From the NCBI GenBank assembly GCA_021847835.1, contig JAJZPR010000003.1, positions 1 to 64,000 on the forward strand: 64,000 bases of DNA, read 5' to 3'. Within the stretch, counting starts at the first letter, position 1. Each line of letters starts with the position of its first letter. Under the pieces are notes generated by a model. It made no database searches. It was given only the letters and a program-made list of their open reading frames with translations, and had not been told where the DNA came from. Made by a program: the position numbers and the translations under genes. Origin of the DNA: Pseudomonadota bacterium (GTDB lineage Bacteria > Pseudomonadota > Gammaproteobacteria > Burkholderiales > Thiobacillaceae). This document shows, piece by piece, positions 39,352 to 49,013 of this stretch.

Positions 39352-41247
39352 ATGCAGTCTCCGGTCATCAAGAACCTGCAACTCGAGCTGGCCCGCTACC
39401 ACGCACGCCTCAAGGCCGGGGTGGCGTTCGTGCTGGTGCTGGCGCTGATACTGGCTGCCCGGCTTGTCTATCTGCAACTGATCCAGCATGAGCATTACCG
39501 GAACCTGGCGGAGAGCAACCGCATCACCCTGGTTCCGGCCGTTCCCAATCGCGGGCTCATTTACGACCGCAATGGCAGGATTCTTGCCGACAATTATTCC
39601 GGCTACACCCTGGAAATCACGGTTGCCAAGGCCGGCGACCTCGACGCCCTCTTCAGGCAACTGGGCGGGCTGATCGAAATCACGCCCAAGCACCTGCGCC
39701 AGTTCAAGCGCCTGCGCGAGGAGTCGCACGAATTCGAGACCGTGCCGCTGAAAAGCAGGCTGAGCGACGAGGAGGTGGCGATCCTTGCCGCCAACAGCTA
39801 TCGCCTGCCCGGCGTGGAGGTGAAGGCGCGGCTGTTCCGCAACTATCCGGCGGGCGAGGGCCTGTCGCATGTCATCGGCTACATCGGCCGCATCAATGAC
39901 CGTGATCTCAGCAATCTCAGGGAAACCGGCAAGGCGGTCAATTACAAGGGCAGCACCCATATCGGCAAGGTGGGACTGGAGCAGTATTACGAGGACATCC
40001 TGCACGGCAGGAGCGGATTCGAGCAGATGGAAACCGACTCGGCGGGGCGCGCCGTGCGGGTGCTGTCGCAAACGCCGCCGGTGGCGGGGCATGACCTGAT
40101 CCTGAATCTCGACCTGGAATTGCAGCGGGTCGCGGAACACGTGTTCGGCGATTACCGCGGCGGGCTGGTGGCGATCGATCCCAACACCGGCGGCGTCCTG
40201 GCCATGGTGAGCAAGCCCGGCTTCGATCCCAACATGTTCGTCGACGGTATCGACCCCGCGACCTGGAAAGAACTCAACGAATCGCCCGACACGCCCATGG
40301 TCAACCGCCCCTTGCGCGGCATCTATCCGCCGGGCTCCACCATCAAGCCCTTCCTCGCGCTGGCCGCGCTCGATCTGGGCCTGCGCAAGCCTGGAGACGC
40401 CATCGCCGACCCCGGCTATTACTCGCTGCCCGGCAGCCGCCATCGCTACCGCGACTGGAAAAAGGAAGGACATGGCGTCGTCGATTTGCACAAGTCCGTG
40501 GTGCAGTCCTGCGATACCTACTATTACCAGCTTGCGGTCGATATGGGGGTCGAGCGCATGCACGATTTTCTTGCCAGGTTCGGGCTCGGCGCCAAAACCG
40601 GCGTGGACCTGAAAAACGAATCCTCCGGCCTGCTGCCTTCCAAGGCGTGGAAACAGAAACGCTGGAAACAGCCATGGTACCTGGGCGAAACCGTGATTGC
40701 CGGCATCGGCCAAGGCTACCATCTCACGACGCCCATGCAGCTTGCCGCGGCCACCGCCATGCTGGCGAATGGTGGCACCTTTTACCGGCCGCGCCTGGTA
40801 AGGGCGGTGCGCGACAGCGAAACGCGCGGGGAGCGTATCATTCCTCCCGAGGCGGCCTGGAAAACCACGTTCAACCCCGAGCATCTGGCCCAGATCCGCG
40901 CGGCCATGGTGGACGTGCTGAAGCCGGGCGGCACCGCTGTGGTGGCGGGTGCGGGCGCGCCCTACGCCATTGCCGGCAAGACCGGCACGGCGCAGGTCGT
41001 CGGCATCAAGCAGGGTGCAAAATACGACGAGAAGCGCGTGGCCGAGCGCCATCGCGACCATGCCCTGTTCGTGGCCTTCGCGCCGGCGGAAGCGCCCAGG
41101 ATCGCGGTGGCGGTGATGGTGGAAAACGGCGGCCATGGCGGCTCGACCGCGGCGCCGATGGCGCGCGCCGTATTCGATTATTATTTGCTGGGCAAGAAAC
41201 CGGAAGGTATTCCGGTCGTGGAGGGGCATGAATCAGCCGGCGACTAA
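39352..41247 (+). CDS. mrdA: Penicillin-binding protein 2 (peptidoglycan transpeptidase)
   Basis: 631 residues from the ATG at 39352, ten bases after mreD. Membrane anchor (VAFVLVLALILAARLVYLQL), dimerisation/pedestal domain (NRITLVPAVPNRGLIYDRNG), and the transpeptidase domain with SxxK in PPGSTIKPF, SxD in QSCDTYYYQ and KTG in AGKTGTAQVVG. It crosslinks peptidoglycan during rod elongation with RodA, whose gene overlaps its last 20 bases. Confidence 0.96.
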   Translation: MQSPVIKNLQLELARYHARLKAGVAFVLVLALILAARLVYLQLIQHEHYRNLAESNRITLVPAVPNRGLIYDRNGRILADNYSGYTLEITVAKAGDLDALFRQLGGLIEITPKHLRQFKRLREESHEFETVPLKSRLSDEEVAILAANSYRLPGVEVKARLFRNYPAGEGLSHVIGYIGRINDRDLSNLRETGKAVNYKGSTHIGKVGLEQYYEDILHGRSGFEQMETDSAGRAVRVLSQTPPVAGHDLILNLDLELQRVAEHVFGDYRGGLVAIDPNTGGVLAMVSKPGFDPNMFVDGIDPATWKELNESPDTPMVNRPLRGIYPPGSTIKPFLALAALDLGLRKPGDAIADPGYYSLPGSRHRYRDWKKEGHGVVDLHKSVVQSCDTYYYQLAVDMGVERMHDFLARFGLGAKTGVDLKNESSGLLPSKAWKQKRWKQPWYLGETVIAGIGQGYHLTTPMQLAAATAMLANGGTFYRPRLVRAVRDSETRGERIIPPEAAWKTTFNPEHLAQIRAAMVDVLKPGGTAVVAGAGAPYAIAGKTGTAQVVGIKQGAKYDEKRVAERHRDHALFVAFAPAEAPRIAVAVMVENGGHGGSTAAPMARAVFDYYLLGKKPEGIPVVEGHESAGD

Positions 41248-42334
41248 ACGCGTGATTGCCGAGGTGTTCCGGCACATGGACGGCATGCTGCTGGCGCTGC
41301 TCATCGTCCTGCTGGCCGTGAGCACGGCCGTGGTGTTCAGCGCCTCGGGCGAGAGCAGCGCGCGCCTGGCTGGGCATCTCTCCAATATTGCCGTGGCCAT
41401 GGCCGTGCTGGTCGTGGTCGCCAACATCCCGCCGCACATCCTGGCCAAGCTGGGGCCGCCTCTTTATGCCCTTGGGCTGATGCTCTTGATCGCGGTGGCG
41501 CTGTTCGGCGAGATTCGCAATGGCTCGCGCCGCTGGCTGCCGCTCGGGTTTACCAGCATCCAGCCTTCGGAACTGATGAAAATCGCGCTGCCGCTGATGC
41601 TGGCCTGGTATTTCCAGCAGCGCGAGTCGGTGCTCAGGCTGAAGCATTTTGGCGTGGCTGCGCTGCTCATCGCCTTGCCTTTCGTGCTGATCCTGCGCCA
41701 GCCCGACCTGGGCACCTCCCTGCTGATCGGCGCATCGGGATTCTATGTGCTGTTCTTTGCCGGGCTGTCGTGGAAAATCATCACCGGGCTGGGCGTGGCC
41801 GGCGCCTTGTCCCTGCCGGTTGCCTGGAGCCTGCTGCATGACTACCAGCGCCAGCGCGTGATGACCCTGTTCGATCCCATGAGCGATCCGCTCGGCGCCG
41901 GCTACCACATCATCCAGTCCACCATCGCCATCGGTTCGGGGGGCGCATTCGGCAAGGGCTGGCTGTCCGGCACGCAAAACCAGCTGGATTTCGTGCCGGA
42001 ACGCACCACCGATTTCATTTTCGCCGTGTTCAGCGAGGAGTTCGGCCTGCTGGGCGCGATCCTGCTCCTGCTGCTGTACCTGGCCATCGTCGCGCGCGGT
42101 CTCAAGATCGCCGAGCAGGCGCCGAGCCTGTTCGCGCGGCTCATGGCCGGCGCCATCAGTCTGAACTTTTTCACCTATATCTTCGTCAACATCGGCATGG
42201 TTTCCGGCATCCTGCCCGTGGTCGGCGTGCCGCTGCCATTGATGAGCTACGGCGGCACCGCGATGGTGACGCTGATGATCGGCTTCGGCATGCTGATGAG
42301 CATGGCCACACATCGAAAGCTTTTGAAATCATGA
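41228..42334 (+). CDS. mrdB: Rod-shape SEDS glycosyltransferase RodA
   Basis: 368 residues from the ATG at 41228, overlapping mrdA by 20 bases. Ten membrane helices; SEDS family motifs GSRRWLPLGFTSIQPSEL, RQPDLGTSLL, FIFAVFSEEFGLLG and GVPLPLMSYGGTAM. It polymerises lipid II into glycan strands as partner of PBP2. Confidence 0.96.
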   Translation: MNQPATKRVIAEVFRHMDGMLLALLIVLLAVSTAVVFSASGESSARLAGHLSNIAVAMAVLVVVANIPPHILAKLGPPLYALGLMLLIAVALFGEIRNGSRRWLPLGFTSIQPSELMKIALPLMLAWYFQQRESVLRLKHFGVAALLIALPFVLILRQPDLGTSLLIGASGFYVLFFAGLSWKIITGLGVAGALSLPVAWSLLHDYQRQRVMTLFDPMSDPLGAGYHIIQSTIAIGSGGAFGKGWLSGTQNQLDFVPERTTDFIFAVFSEEFGLLGAILLLLLYLAIVARGLKIAEQAPSLFARLMAGAISLNFFTYIFVNIGMVSGILPVVGVPLPLMSYGGTAMVTLMIGFGMLMSMATHRKLLKS

Positions 42335-43236
42335 TGCGAAATTTTTTCATACTGCTGCTTGCGGCCGGCTGGCTGGCCGGATGTTCCTCCACGCCGCGCA
42401 CCGATCCCTCGGCGGCCCCGCCGCCGCCGCAAACGCGTTCGGCGGGCGGCTATTATCTCGACGACGGCCCCGAGACCAATCCGCCGCAGAATCTTCACGA
42501 GGTGCCGGACGCAGTGCCGCGCGACGAGCCCTTGCATCGTTTCGCCAACCGGCCTTATCGGGTGATGGGCGTCGGCTACACCCCTGCCAGGGAACGCGAG
42601 GGCTTTCGCCAGGAAGGCCTCGCTTCCTGGTACGGCAAGCGCTTCCACGGCAAGAAAACCGCTTCGGGCGAGATCTACGACATGTACGGCATGACTGCCG
42701 CCCATCCCACCTTGCCCATTCCCAGCTATGCCAAGGTCACGTCGCTCGACTTCGGCAAGTCGGTGATCGTGCGCATCAATGACCGCGGGCCTTTTCACAG
42801 CAACCGGGTGATCGACCTTTCCTATACCGCCGCCTTCAAGCTCGGGTTGTTGAAGAAGGGCAGCGGGCGGGTGCGCGTGGAAAGCATCGGCCCGGATACC
42901 ACGGCGATCCAGCCTGCTGCCCTGGCGGAAAGCAGGGTCGGCGCCGAGGCGCCCCGCAACGGCGACGAAACCGAGCCAGGCGCCTCTCAAGCCCCTGCGG
43001 CCAAGCCCGGCCATTATGTGCAGCTGGGCGCGTTCGGCAGCCTGGATAACGCGCAGAAGCTGCTGTCACGGGCGCGCGAGGCGCTGGCGATCTCCGCCGA
43101 ACTGGTGCAGGTGGCGCCGGTGGACAAGCTGCACCGCGTCAGCCTCGGCCCTTTTGCCAGCCGGCGCGAAGCGGGCGTCTGGGCCAGGAAAAGCAATGCA
43201 GCGCTGGGCATTGCGTCTGTGATGGTTACGCGTTGA
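42331..43236 (+). CDS. rlpA: Septal-ring lytic transglycosylase-type lipoprotein RlpA
   Basis: 301 residues. Lipoprotein signal with Cys18 in WLAGCSS. Double-psi beta-barrel domain about residues 90-185: EGLASWYGKRFHGKKTASGE and the catalytic-type INDRGPFHSNRVIDLS. The C-terminal SPOR domain (about 225-300, HYVQLGAFGSLDNAQKLL) binds denuded glycan at the septum. In Pseudomonas RlpA cuts stem-less glycan strands. ATGA overlap with rodA. Confidence 0.93.
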   Translation: MMRNFFILLLAAGWLAGCSSTPRTDPSAAPPPPQTRSAGGYYLDDGPETNPPQNLHEVPDAVPRDEPLHRFANRPYRVMGVGYTPAREREGFRQEGLASWYGKRFHGKKTASGEIYDMYGMTAAHPTLPIPSYAKVTSLDFGKSVIVRINDRGPFHSNRVIDLSYTAAFKLGLLKKGSGRVRVESIGPDTTAIQPAALAESRVGAEAPRNGDETEPGASQAPAAKPGHYVQLGAFGSLDNAQKLLSRAREALAISAELVQVAPVDKLHRVSLGPFASRREAGVWARKSNAALGIASVMVTR

Positions 43237-43260
43237 GCATGAATCCGGCAAACCTGAAGG

Positions 43261-43394
43261 AACCACGGGGAAGACGGGACGCACGGGGGAGACGGGGAAA
43301 ACCAAATAACCGAACAAGCGTTTTCATACGGCCGGAGCAAGAGCCGCCAGCCAACCCTTTGAAAATTCTCGTTCTCCCCGTGCACCCCGTGGTT
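43261..43394. repeat. Large hairpin element with arms made of 9-bp repeats (CACGGGG type)
   Basis: Left arm 43261-43301, right arm 43361-43394, loop about 60 bases. In the left arm the units CACGGGG (43264), GACGGGA (43273), CACGGGG (43282) and GACGGGG (43291) follow a 9-base period. The right arm is the inverse of the left apart from a ~10-base bulge. It fills the rlpA-dacC gap, ending 14 bases before the dacC ATG. Same design as the element at 441-573. Confidence 0.85.
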
Positions 43395-43408
43395 AAAAGA
43401 GTTTAAAC

Positions 43409-44545
43409 ATGAAAAAGTTTTTGCAGATGCTGTTGGGATGGCTTGTCGTTTTGCCGGCCTGGGCCGTGGTAGGGATGCCGCCGGCGCCGCCCGCGGTGGA
43501 AGCGCGCGCCTGGATGCTGCTGGATGTATCGAGCGGCCAGGTGCTGGCAAGCGGGAACACAGACCAGAAGCTGGAACCGGCTTCGCTGACCAAATTGATG
43601 ACCGCGTACGTGGTGTTCGATGCCTTGCGCAGCGGGCGGCTGCGAAGCGAACAAACCCTCGTGGTTTCCAATGCCGCGACCGGCGCCGAGGGCGCGCGCA
43701 TGTTCGCCAGGGCCGGCCAGGAGATCGCGGTCGACGACCTGCTGATGGCGCTCGTGGTGCAGTCGGCCAATGACGCCGCCCTCACGCTGGCAGAAGGCGT
43801 GGCGGGCAGCGAGGAGGCGTTCGTCGGCATGATGAATGCCCAGGCCAAGAAACTCGGCCTTGTCTCCACCCGGTTTCGGAATGCCACCGGCCATTCGCAT
43901 CCGGAGCATTACAGCACGGCGCGGGACATGACGCGGCTGGCCAACTGGCTGATCCATTCCTTTCCCCAGCAATACCGGCGCTATTACGGACAGCGCGAGT
44001 TCACTTTCAACGGCGTGACCCAGCAAAACCGCAATCGCCTGCTGTGGCTGGATCCGCAGGTGGACGGCATCAAGACCGGCCATACCCGGGCCGCAGGCTA
44101 TAGCCTGATCGCCAGCGCCGAGCGCGGCGGGCGCCGCCTGATTGCCACCGTGATGGGCGCGCGCTCCGGGGCAGACCGCGGCATGTATGCGCAGAAGCTG
44201 CTGAATTACGGATTCCTGGAAACCGAATCGCTGCGCTATTACCGCGCAGGCCAGGCGGTGACCAGGGTTCCGGTTTACAAGGGAAACTCGAGCGAAATCG
44301 GCATCGGTTTCCTGAGGGATTTTTCGCTGACCACGCAAAAGGGCGTGGCAAGCCGGATCAAGGCCCAGATCGTCACCCGGCAGCCTTATGTCGCGCCGCT
44401 GAAGAGGGGCCAGGTCATGGGCACGCTGCGTCTTACGCTGGACGGGGAGACCGTGGGCGACTACCCGCTGGTGGCCTTGAACGATGTGCCCGTCGCCGGC
44501 TGGTTCAGGCGGTTCTGGGATGGCCTCCGTCTTTTGTGGAAATGA
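43409..44545 (+). CDS. dacC: D-alanyl-D-alanine carboxypeptidase (PBP5/6 type)
   Basis: 378 residues. Signal peptide (VVLPAWAVVG). Active-site motifs: SxxK in EPASLTKLMTAY, SxN in VQSANDAALT, KTG in DGIKTGHTRAAGYS. The C-terminal ~100 residues form the PBP5-type beta domain and end with an amphipathic helix ([14 protein letters not shown]) that attaches to the inner membrane. It removes the terminal D-Ala from pentapeptides. It may release D-Ala for the aminotransferase encoded next. Confidence 0.95.
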   Translation: MKKFLQMLLGWLVVLPAWAVVGMPPAPPAVEARAWMLLDVSSGQVLASGNTDQKLEPASLTKLMTAYVVFDALRSGRLRSEQTLVVSNAATGAEGARMFARAGQEIAVDDLLMALVVQSANDAALTLAEGVAGSEEAFVGMMNAQAKKLGLVSTRFRNATGHSHPEHYSTARDMTRLANWLIHSFPQQYRRYYGQREFTFNGVTQQNRNRLLWLDPQVDGIKTGHTRAAGYSLIASAERGGRRLIATVMGARSGADRGMYAQKLLNYGFLETESLRYYRAGQAVTRVPVYKGNSSEIGIGFLRDFSLTTQKGVASRIKAQIVTRQPYVAPLKRGQVMGTLRLTLDGETVGDYPLVALNDVPVAGWFRRFWDGLRLLWK

Positions 44546-45393
44546 ACCAGGGAACGGTTTATCTCAATGGCGAGTGGCTGCCGCTTTCCGAGGCCAGGGT
44601 TTCCGTGCTCGACCGCGGCTTCATGCTGGGCGACGGCGTGTACGAGCTGATCCCGGTCTACCGGCGCAGGCCGTTTCGTCTCGATGAGCATTTGCGCCGG
44701 CTGCAGCGCAGCCTCGACGGCATTCGACTCGCCAATCCGCTGGGCGATGCGCAATGGCACGAGGTGATCGCGCAGGCGATCGCCAGCCACGAGGCGGAGG
44801 ACCAGTCGGTATACCTGCAGGTCACGCGCGGCGCCGCGCCGCGCGACCACGCCTTCCCCGCGAACACGCCGCCCACCGTGCTGGTGATGAGCAACCCGCT
44901 CTCGCGTCCCGATCCCGTCCAGTTCGAACAGGGGGTGCGCGCCGTATCGACGCCCGATATCCGGTGGGGGCGCTGCGATCTCAAGACCCTCAATCTGCTG
45001 CCCAATGTGCTGGCCAGGCAGAAGGCCGTCGAGGCCGGCTGCGCGGAGTGCATCATGTTCCGCGACGGCGTGCTCACCGAAGGCGCGGCGTCGAACATCT
45101 TCGCGGTGAAGAACGGCGTGATCCTCGCGCCGGTGAAGGACCAGCGCGTGCTGCCCGGCATCACCTACGACCTCGTGCTGGAGCTGGCGCAGGCGAACGG
45201 CCTGCCGCATGAAGTGCGCGACATCACCGAGGCCGAAGTGCGCAATGCCGATGAATTGTGGCTCACTTCCTCCGGCCGCGAAGTGCAGGCCATCGTCGAG
45301 CTCGACGGCCAGCCCGTCGGCGGCGGCAGGCCCGGACCGGTGTACCGGCGCATGTATGCGCTTTACCAGAACTTCAAGAACACTTTGTCATGA
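44542..45393 (+). CDS. D-amino-acid aminotransferase (PLP fold type IV)
   Basis: 283 residues from the ATG at 44542, overlapping the dacC stop as ATGA. Fold-type IV features: [37 protein letters not shown] (the D-specific RGxxxRDHxFP pattern), the PLP lysine in [13 protein letters not shown] and [13 protein letters not shown]. It interconverts D-alanine and D-glutamate with their keto acids. Placed between a D-Ala carboxypeptidase and lipoate genes, as in many betaproteobacteria. Confidence 0.93.
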   Translation: MNQGTVYLNGEWLPLSEARVSVLDRGFMLGDGVYELIPVYRRRPFRLDEHLRRLQRSLDGIRLANPLGDAQWHEVIAQAIASHEAEDQSVYLQVTRGAAPRDHAFPANTPPTVLVMSNPLSRPDPVQFEQGVRAVSTPDIRWGRCDLKTLNLLPNVLARQKAVEAGCAECIMFRDGVLTEGAASNIFAVKNGVILAPVKDQRVLPGITYDLVLELAQANGLPHEVRDITEAEVRNADELWLTSSGREVQAIVELDGQPVGGGRPGPVYRRMYALYQNFKNTLS

Positions 45394-45656
45394 GCGAGCC
45401 GGAAACCCTGCTCGAGTTCCCCTGCAACTTCCCCATCAAGGTGATGGGTGCGGCGCGCGACGATTTCGCCCAGGCCGTGGTCGCCGTGGTGCGGGCGCAC
45501 GCGCCGGATTTCGATGCGGCCACGGTGGAGTTGCGCGCCTCCGGCAAGGGCAATTATCTTGCCGTCACCTGCACCGTGCGCGCCACTTCGCGCGAGCAGC
45601 TGGACGACCTCTATCGCGACCTGTCCTCGCACCCTTACGTGAAGATCGTCCTGTAG
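45390..45656 (+). CDS. ybeD: YbeD-family (DUF493) protein
   Basis: 88 residues from the ATG at 45390 (ATGA overlap with the aminotransferase). [18 protein letters not shown] and the C-terminal [17 protein letters not shown] are the DUF493 marks; the fold is an ACT-like ferredoxin. Commonly beside lipB; a regulatory role in lipoate metabolism has been suggested but not shown. Confidence 0.9.
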   Translation: MSEPETLLEFPCNFPIKVMGAARDDFAQAVVAVVRAHAPDFDAATVELRASGKGNYLAVTCTVRATSREQLDDLYRDLSSHPYVKIVL

Positions 45657-46264
45657 TGAACGTCACGGTCAAATATCTGGGGCGGGCGGACTACGCGCCG
45701 ACCTGGCGTGCCATGCAGGCGTTCACCGCCGCGCGCAACGAGGCCACGCCGGACGAATTGTGGGTGCTGGAGCATCCGCCCGTGTTCACGCTCGGCCAGG
45801 CAGGCAGGCGCGAGCATCTTCTGCAGGCGACCGATATTCCGGTCGTGCCCATCGACCGCGGCGGACAAATCACCTACCACGGCCCCGGCCAGGTGGTGAT
45901 CTACGTGCTGTTGGACTTGAAGCGCCGCGGCTACGGCGTGAAGGAACTGGTTTCACGCATGGAGCAGGCGGTCATCGACCTGCTCGCGCAATCAGGCGTT
46001 GCGGCCGAGCGCAAGCCGGGCGCGCCGGGGGTGTATGTGAATGGCGCCAAGATCGCCGCGCTGGGACTGCGCATCAAACAGGGCCGCAGTTATCACGGCC
46101 TCGCGCTCAACGTCGACATGGACCTTTCGCCCTTCGCGCTCATCAACCCCTGCGGCTATCCGGGCATGGCGGTCACGCAGACACGCGACCTCGGCATGGC
46201 CGGCGGCGTCGAGGAAATCGGCAAGAAGCTGGCGGCCCTGCTGGCGCAGAAAATCGCCGGCTAA
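45656..46264 (+). CDS. lipB: Octanoyltransferase
   Basis: 202 residues from a GTG at 45656 that shares its G with the ybeD TAG stop. Motifs: [16 protein letters not shown], the catalytic Lys in [13 protein letters not shown] and catalytic Cys in [14 protein letters not shown]. It moves octanoyl from acyl carrier protein to the lipoyl domains of ketoacid dehydrogenases and GcvH; LipA, encoded 340 bases further, adds the sulfurs. Confidence 0.95.
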   Translation: MNVTVKYLGRADYAPTWRAMQAFTAARNEATPDELWVLEHPPVFTLGQAGRREHLLQATDIPVVPIDRGGQITYHGPGQVVIYVLLDLKRRGYGVKELVSRMEQAVIDLLAQSGVAAERKPGAPGVYVNGAKIAALGLRIKQGRSYHGLALNVDMDLSPFALINPCGYPGMAVTQTRDLGMAGGVEEIGKKLAALLAQKIAG

Positions 46265-46512
46265 AGCCCGATCATTTCCGCGCCGGTCACCTTTTCCCGG
46301 ACGCGGGTAAGAATGCTGTGCGCCGTGCCGCATTCGGAATCGTAGGCGACGGTCATCAGATGCGAATTCCTGGCTGACATGCCGGCGCCCACGACACAGG
46401 GCTGCTGGCGGACAAAATCTTCCAACTGGCACTGTTGCTCCGGCGACAGCGCCTCGTGTATGTGCACCATGAAATCGGAAATATGCATGTTCCATGCTCG
46501 GCTCCTTGCCAT
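46261..46512 (-). CDS. Small hypothetical protein between lipB and lipA
   Basis: 83 residues from the ATG at 46512, chosen because AAGGGG lies seven bases upstream. It is antisense to its neighbours and its stop overlaps the lipB stop. [19 protein letters not shown], then [20 protein letters not shown] and a C-terminal helix; the alternation resembles a small ferredoxin-like (HMA-type) fold but without a CxxC metal motif. Two other cysteines are present. I do not recognise a family, and function is unknown. Confidence 0.6.
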   Translation of the reverse strand: MARSRAWNMHISDFMVHIHEALSPEQQCQLEDFVRQQPCVVGAGMSARNSHLMTVAYDSECGTAHSILTRVREKVTGAEMIGL

Positions 46513-46600
46513 GTAAATGCCCCTTGCGGCCATTTTTTATAGCACCTGTGAGCGGCCAGGCGCGGTAAAATAACAGCCTGATTTTCAAGCGGTATTTCTC

Positions 46601-47533
46601 GTGGCCGACATCAAGTTGCACAAGGGCGAGGCCAAGACCTCGCGCATTCCCATCAAGGTGGTTCCCCAGCCGCGGCTGAAAATGCCCGGCTGGATACGCG
46701 CCAAGTCGCCCAACAGTCCGGAAGTCCTGCGGCTGAAGGAAGTGTTGCGCGAGAAGAAACTGCACACCGTGTGCGAAGAAGCCTCCTGCCCCAACCTCGG
46801 CGAATGCTTCGGCCACGGTACCGCCACCTTCATGATCCTGGGCGACCTGTGCACGCGCCGCTGCCCCTTCTGCGACGTCGGGCACGGCAAGCCGCTGCCG
46901 CCCGATTCCGAGGAACCGCAGCATCTGGCCGAGACCATCGCCGCGATGCGGCTCAGGTACGTGGTCGTCACCAGCGTGGACCGCGACGATCTTCGCGACG
47001 GCGGCGCCAAACATTTCGCCGACTGCATCCGCGCGGTACGCGAGTTGTCGCCCGCCACGAAAATCGAAATCCTCACCCCGGACTTCCGCGGCCGCCTGGA
47101 AACCGCGCTCGACGAACTGGAAAAAGCCTTGCCGGACGTGATGAACCACAACCTCGAAACCGTGCCGCGCCTGTACAAGGCCGCGCGTCCCGGCGCCGAC
47201 TACGCGCATTCGCTCAAGCTCCTGAAGGACTTCAAGGCGCGCCATCCCGGCATTCCCACCAAGTCGGGCCTCATGGTCGGCCTGGGCGAGACCGACGAGG
47301 AAATCATCGAGGTCATGCGCGACCTGCGCGCGCACGATGTGGACATGCTCACCATCGGCCAGTACCTGCAACCGTCCGGCGCGCACCTGCCCTTGCTGCG
47401 CTACGTCACGCCCGAGCAGTTCCAGGCGTACGAGCAGGCGGCGGCGGAGATGGGCTTCAGGCAGGCCGCCTGCGGACCCATGGTGCGTTCGAGCTATCAC
47501 GCCGATCTGCAGGCGCGTGAACTGGTCAAATAA
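46601..47533 (+). CDS. lipA: Lipoyl synthase
   Basis: 310 residues from a GTG at 46601. Auxiliary cluster cysteines in [12 protein letters not shown] (Cx4Cx5C) and the radical-SAM triad in [21 protein letters not shown] and [15 protein letters not shown] are also conserved. It inserts two sulfur atoms into protein-bound octanoyl using AdoMet. The promoter must lie in the ~90 bases between it and the divergent small gene. Overlaps lnt by 17 bases. Confidence 0.97.
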   Translation: MADIKLHKGEAKTSRIPIKVVPQPRLKMPGWIRAKSPNSPEVLRLKEVLREKKLHTVCEEASCPNLGECFGHGTATFMILGDLCTRRCPFCDVGHGKPLPPDSEEPQHLAETIAAMRLRYVVVTSVDRDDLRDGGAKHFADCIRAVRELSPATKIEILTPDFRGRLETALDELEKALPDVMNHNLETVPRLYKAARPGADYAHSLKLLKDFKARHPGIPTKSGLMVGLGETDEEIIEVMRDLRAHDVDMLTIGQYLQPSGAHLPLLRYVTPEQFQAYEQAAAEMGFRQAACGPMVRSSYHADLQARELVK

Positions 47534-49013
47534 GCTCGCCGGGGGCCGGTTCGCACCGGCCGTTCTTGCCTTCGCCCTGGGCGGGCTGGCGGCGCTGGCC
47601 TTCGCGCCCGTCGGCTGGTTCCTGCTCGTCTTCCTGAGCCTTGCCGGCCTGCTCCGCATCATCGAGCAGGCCGGGCCGCGCCGCGCCTTCACGCTCGGCT
47701 GGCTGTTCGGCCTGGGGCTTTTCGGCGTGGGCGTCTCCTGGGTCTACACCAGCCTGCACGTCTATGGCGGCATGCCCGACTGGCTGGCCGCCTCCGCAGT
47801 GTTCCTGTTCTGCGGCATTCTTGCCCTGTTTCCGGCGGTGGCGGCCTGGGCGACGGTGCGCTGTTCCAAACCGGGGCTCGGCCGGCTTTTGCTGGCATTC
47901 CCGCTCATGTGGACCGGCGTGGAATGGGTGCGCGGCTGGCTCTTCACCGGCTTTCCCTGGCTGGCCACAGGCTATGCCCAGGTGCCGGACGGCCCGCTCG
48001 CGGGCTATGCGCCCATCGTGGGCGTGTATGGCGTTTCCTGGCTGACCGCATTGTGCGCCGGTGCGCTGGTCTGGCTCGCGCGGAGCATCTGGCTGCCCGG
48101 CAAGTGGCTCGCGCCCTTCGCCGTTCTGCTGGTGGTGCTGGGCGCGGGCGAAGCTCTCAAGCTGGTCGAGTGGACGCGCCCGGCCGGCGAGCCGATTCGC
48201 GTGGCGCTGGTGCAGGGCAATGTGCCGCAGGAAATGAAATGGCGGCCGGAACAGGCCGCGCAGACGCTGGCGGATTACGCAGCGCACATCCGGGCGGCGC
48301 GGGCGCAGCTGGTCGTGCTGCCGGAAACCGCCTTCCCGGTTTTCTACCGCGACCTGCCGCCTTCCTATCTTGCGGAACTGCGCGGGCTGGCCGGTGAACG
48401 CGGCGCGGACATCCTCGCCGGCGTGCCCACCGGCGATCTCGCGGGCGCGTACTACAACAGCGTGGTCAGCATCGGCGAGGCGCCGCCGCAGTTCTATCAC
48501 AAGCATCACCTGGTGGCCTTCGGCGAGTTCATCCCGCCGGGCTTCGGCTGGATCGTCAAGGTGCTGCACATTCCGCTGTCCGACTTCGCGCGCGGCGGCA
48601 AGGACCAGCCGCCCATGAGCGTCGCGGGGCAGAAGGTGGCGGTGAACATCTGCTACGAGGACGTGTTCGGCGAGGAGATCATCCGTCCGCTGCCCGAGGC
48701 CACGCTGCTGGTGAACGTGACCAACGACGCGTGGTTCGGCGAGTCCTTCGCCGGCTGGCAGCATGCGCAGATGTCGCAGATGCGCGCGCTGGAATCCGGG
48801 CGCACCATGCTGCGTGCCACCAACACCGGTGTCACCGCCATCATCGACCACAAGGGCCGCGTGCTGTCGGCGCTGCCGGAGTTCGTCACCGCCACGCTCA
48901 CGGGCGAAGCGCAGGGCTACACGGGCATGACGCCGTATGCGCGGCTTGGCAATGCGCCGGTGGTGTTGCTGATGGTGCTCCTGATGGGGGTGACGCTCAG
49001 GCGGCGGCCTTGA
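47517..49013 (+). CDS. lnt: Apolipoprotein N-acyltransferase
   Basis: 498 residues from a GTG at 47517 inside the end of lipA ([19 protein letters not shown]). Six or so membrane helices, then the periplasmic nitrilase domain with the Glu-Lys-Cys triad: [20 protein letters not shown] and [10 protein letters not shown]. It adds the third acyl chain to outer-membrane lipoproteins, such as RlpA and the Mla-associated lipoprotein of this window. Its 3' end overlaps that of the convergent GGDEF gene. Confidence 0.95.
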   Translation: MNWSNKLAGGRFAPAVLAFALGGLAALAFAPVGWFLLVFLSLAGLLRIIEQAGPRRAFTLGWLFGLGLFGVGVSWVYTSLHVYGGMPDWLAASAVFLFCGILALFPAVAAWATVRCSKPGLGRLLLAFPLMWTGVEWVRGWLFTGFPWLATGYAQVPDGPLAGYAPIVGVYGVSWLTALCAGALVWLARSIWLPGKWLAPFAVLLVVLGAGEALKLVEWTRPAGEPIRVALVQGNVPQEMKWRPEQAAQTLADYAAHIRAARAQLVVLPETAFPVFYRDLPPSYLAELRGLAGERGADILAGVPTGDLAGAYYNSVVSIGEAPPQFYHKHHLVAFGEFIPPGFGWIVKVLHIPLSDFARGGKDQPPMSVAGQKVAVNICYEDVFGEEIIRPLPEATLLVNVTNDAWFGESFAGWQHAQMSQMRALESGRTMLRATNTGVTAIIDHKGRVLSALPEFVTATLTGEAQGYTGMTPYARLGNAPVVLLMVLLMGVTLRRRP

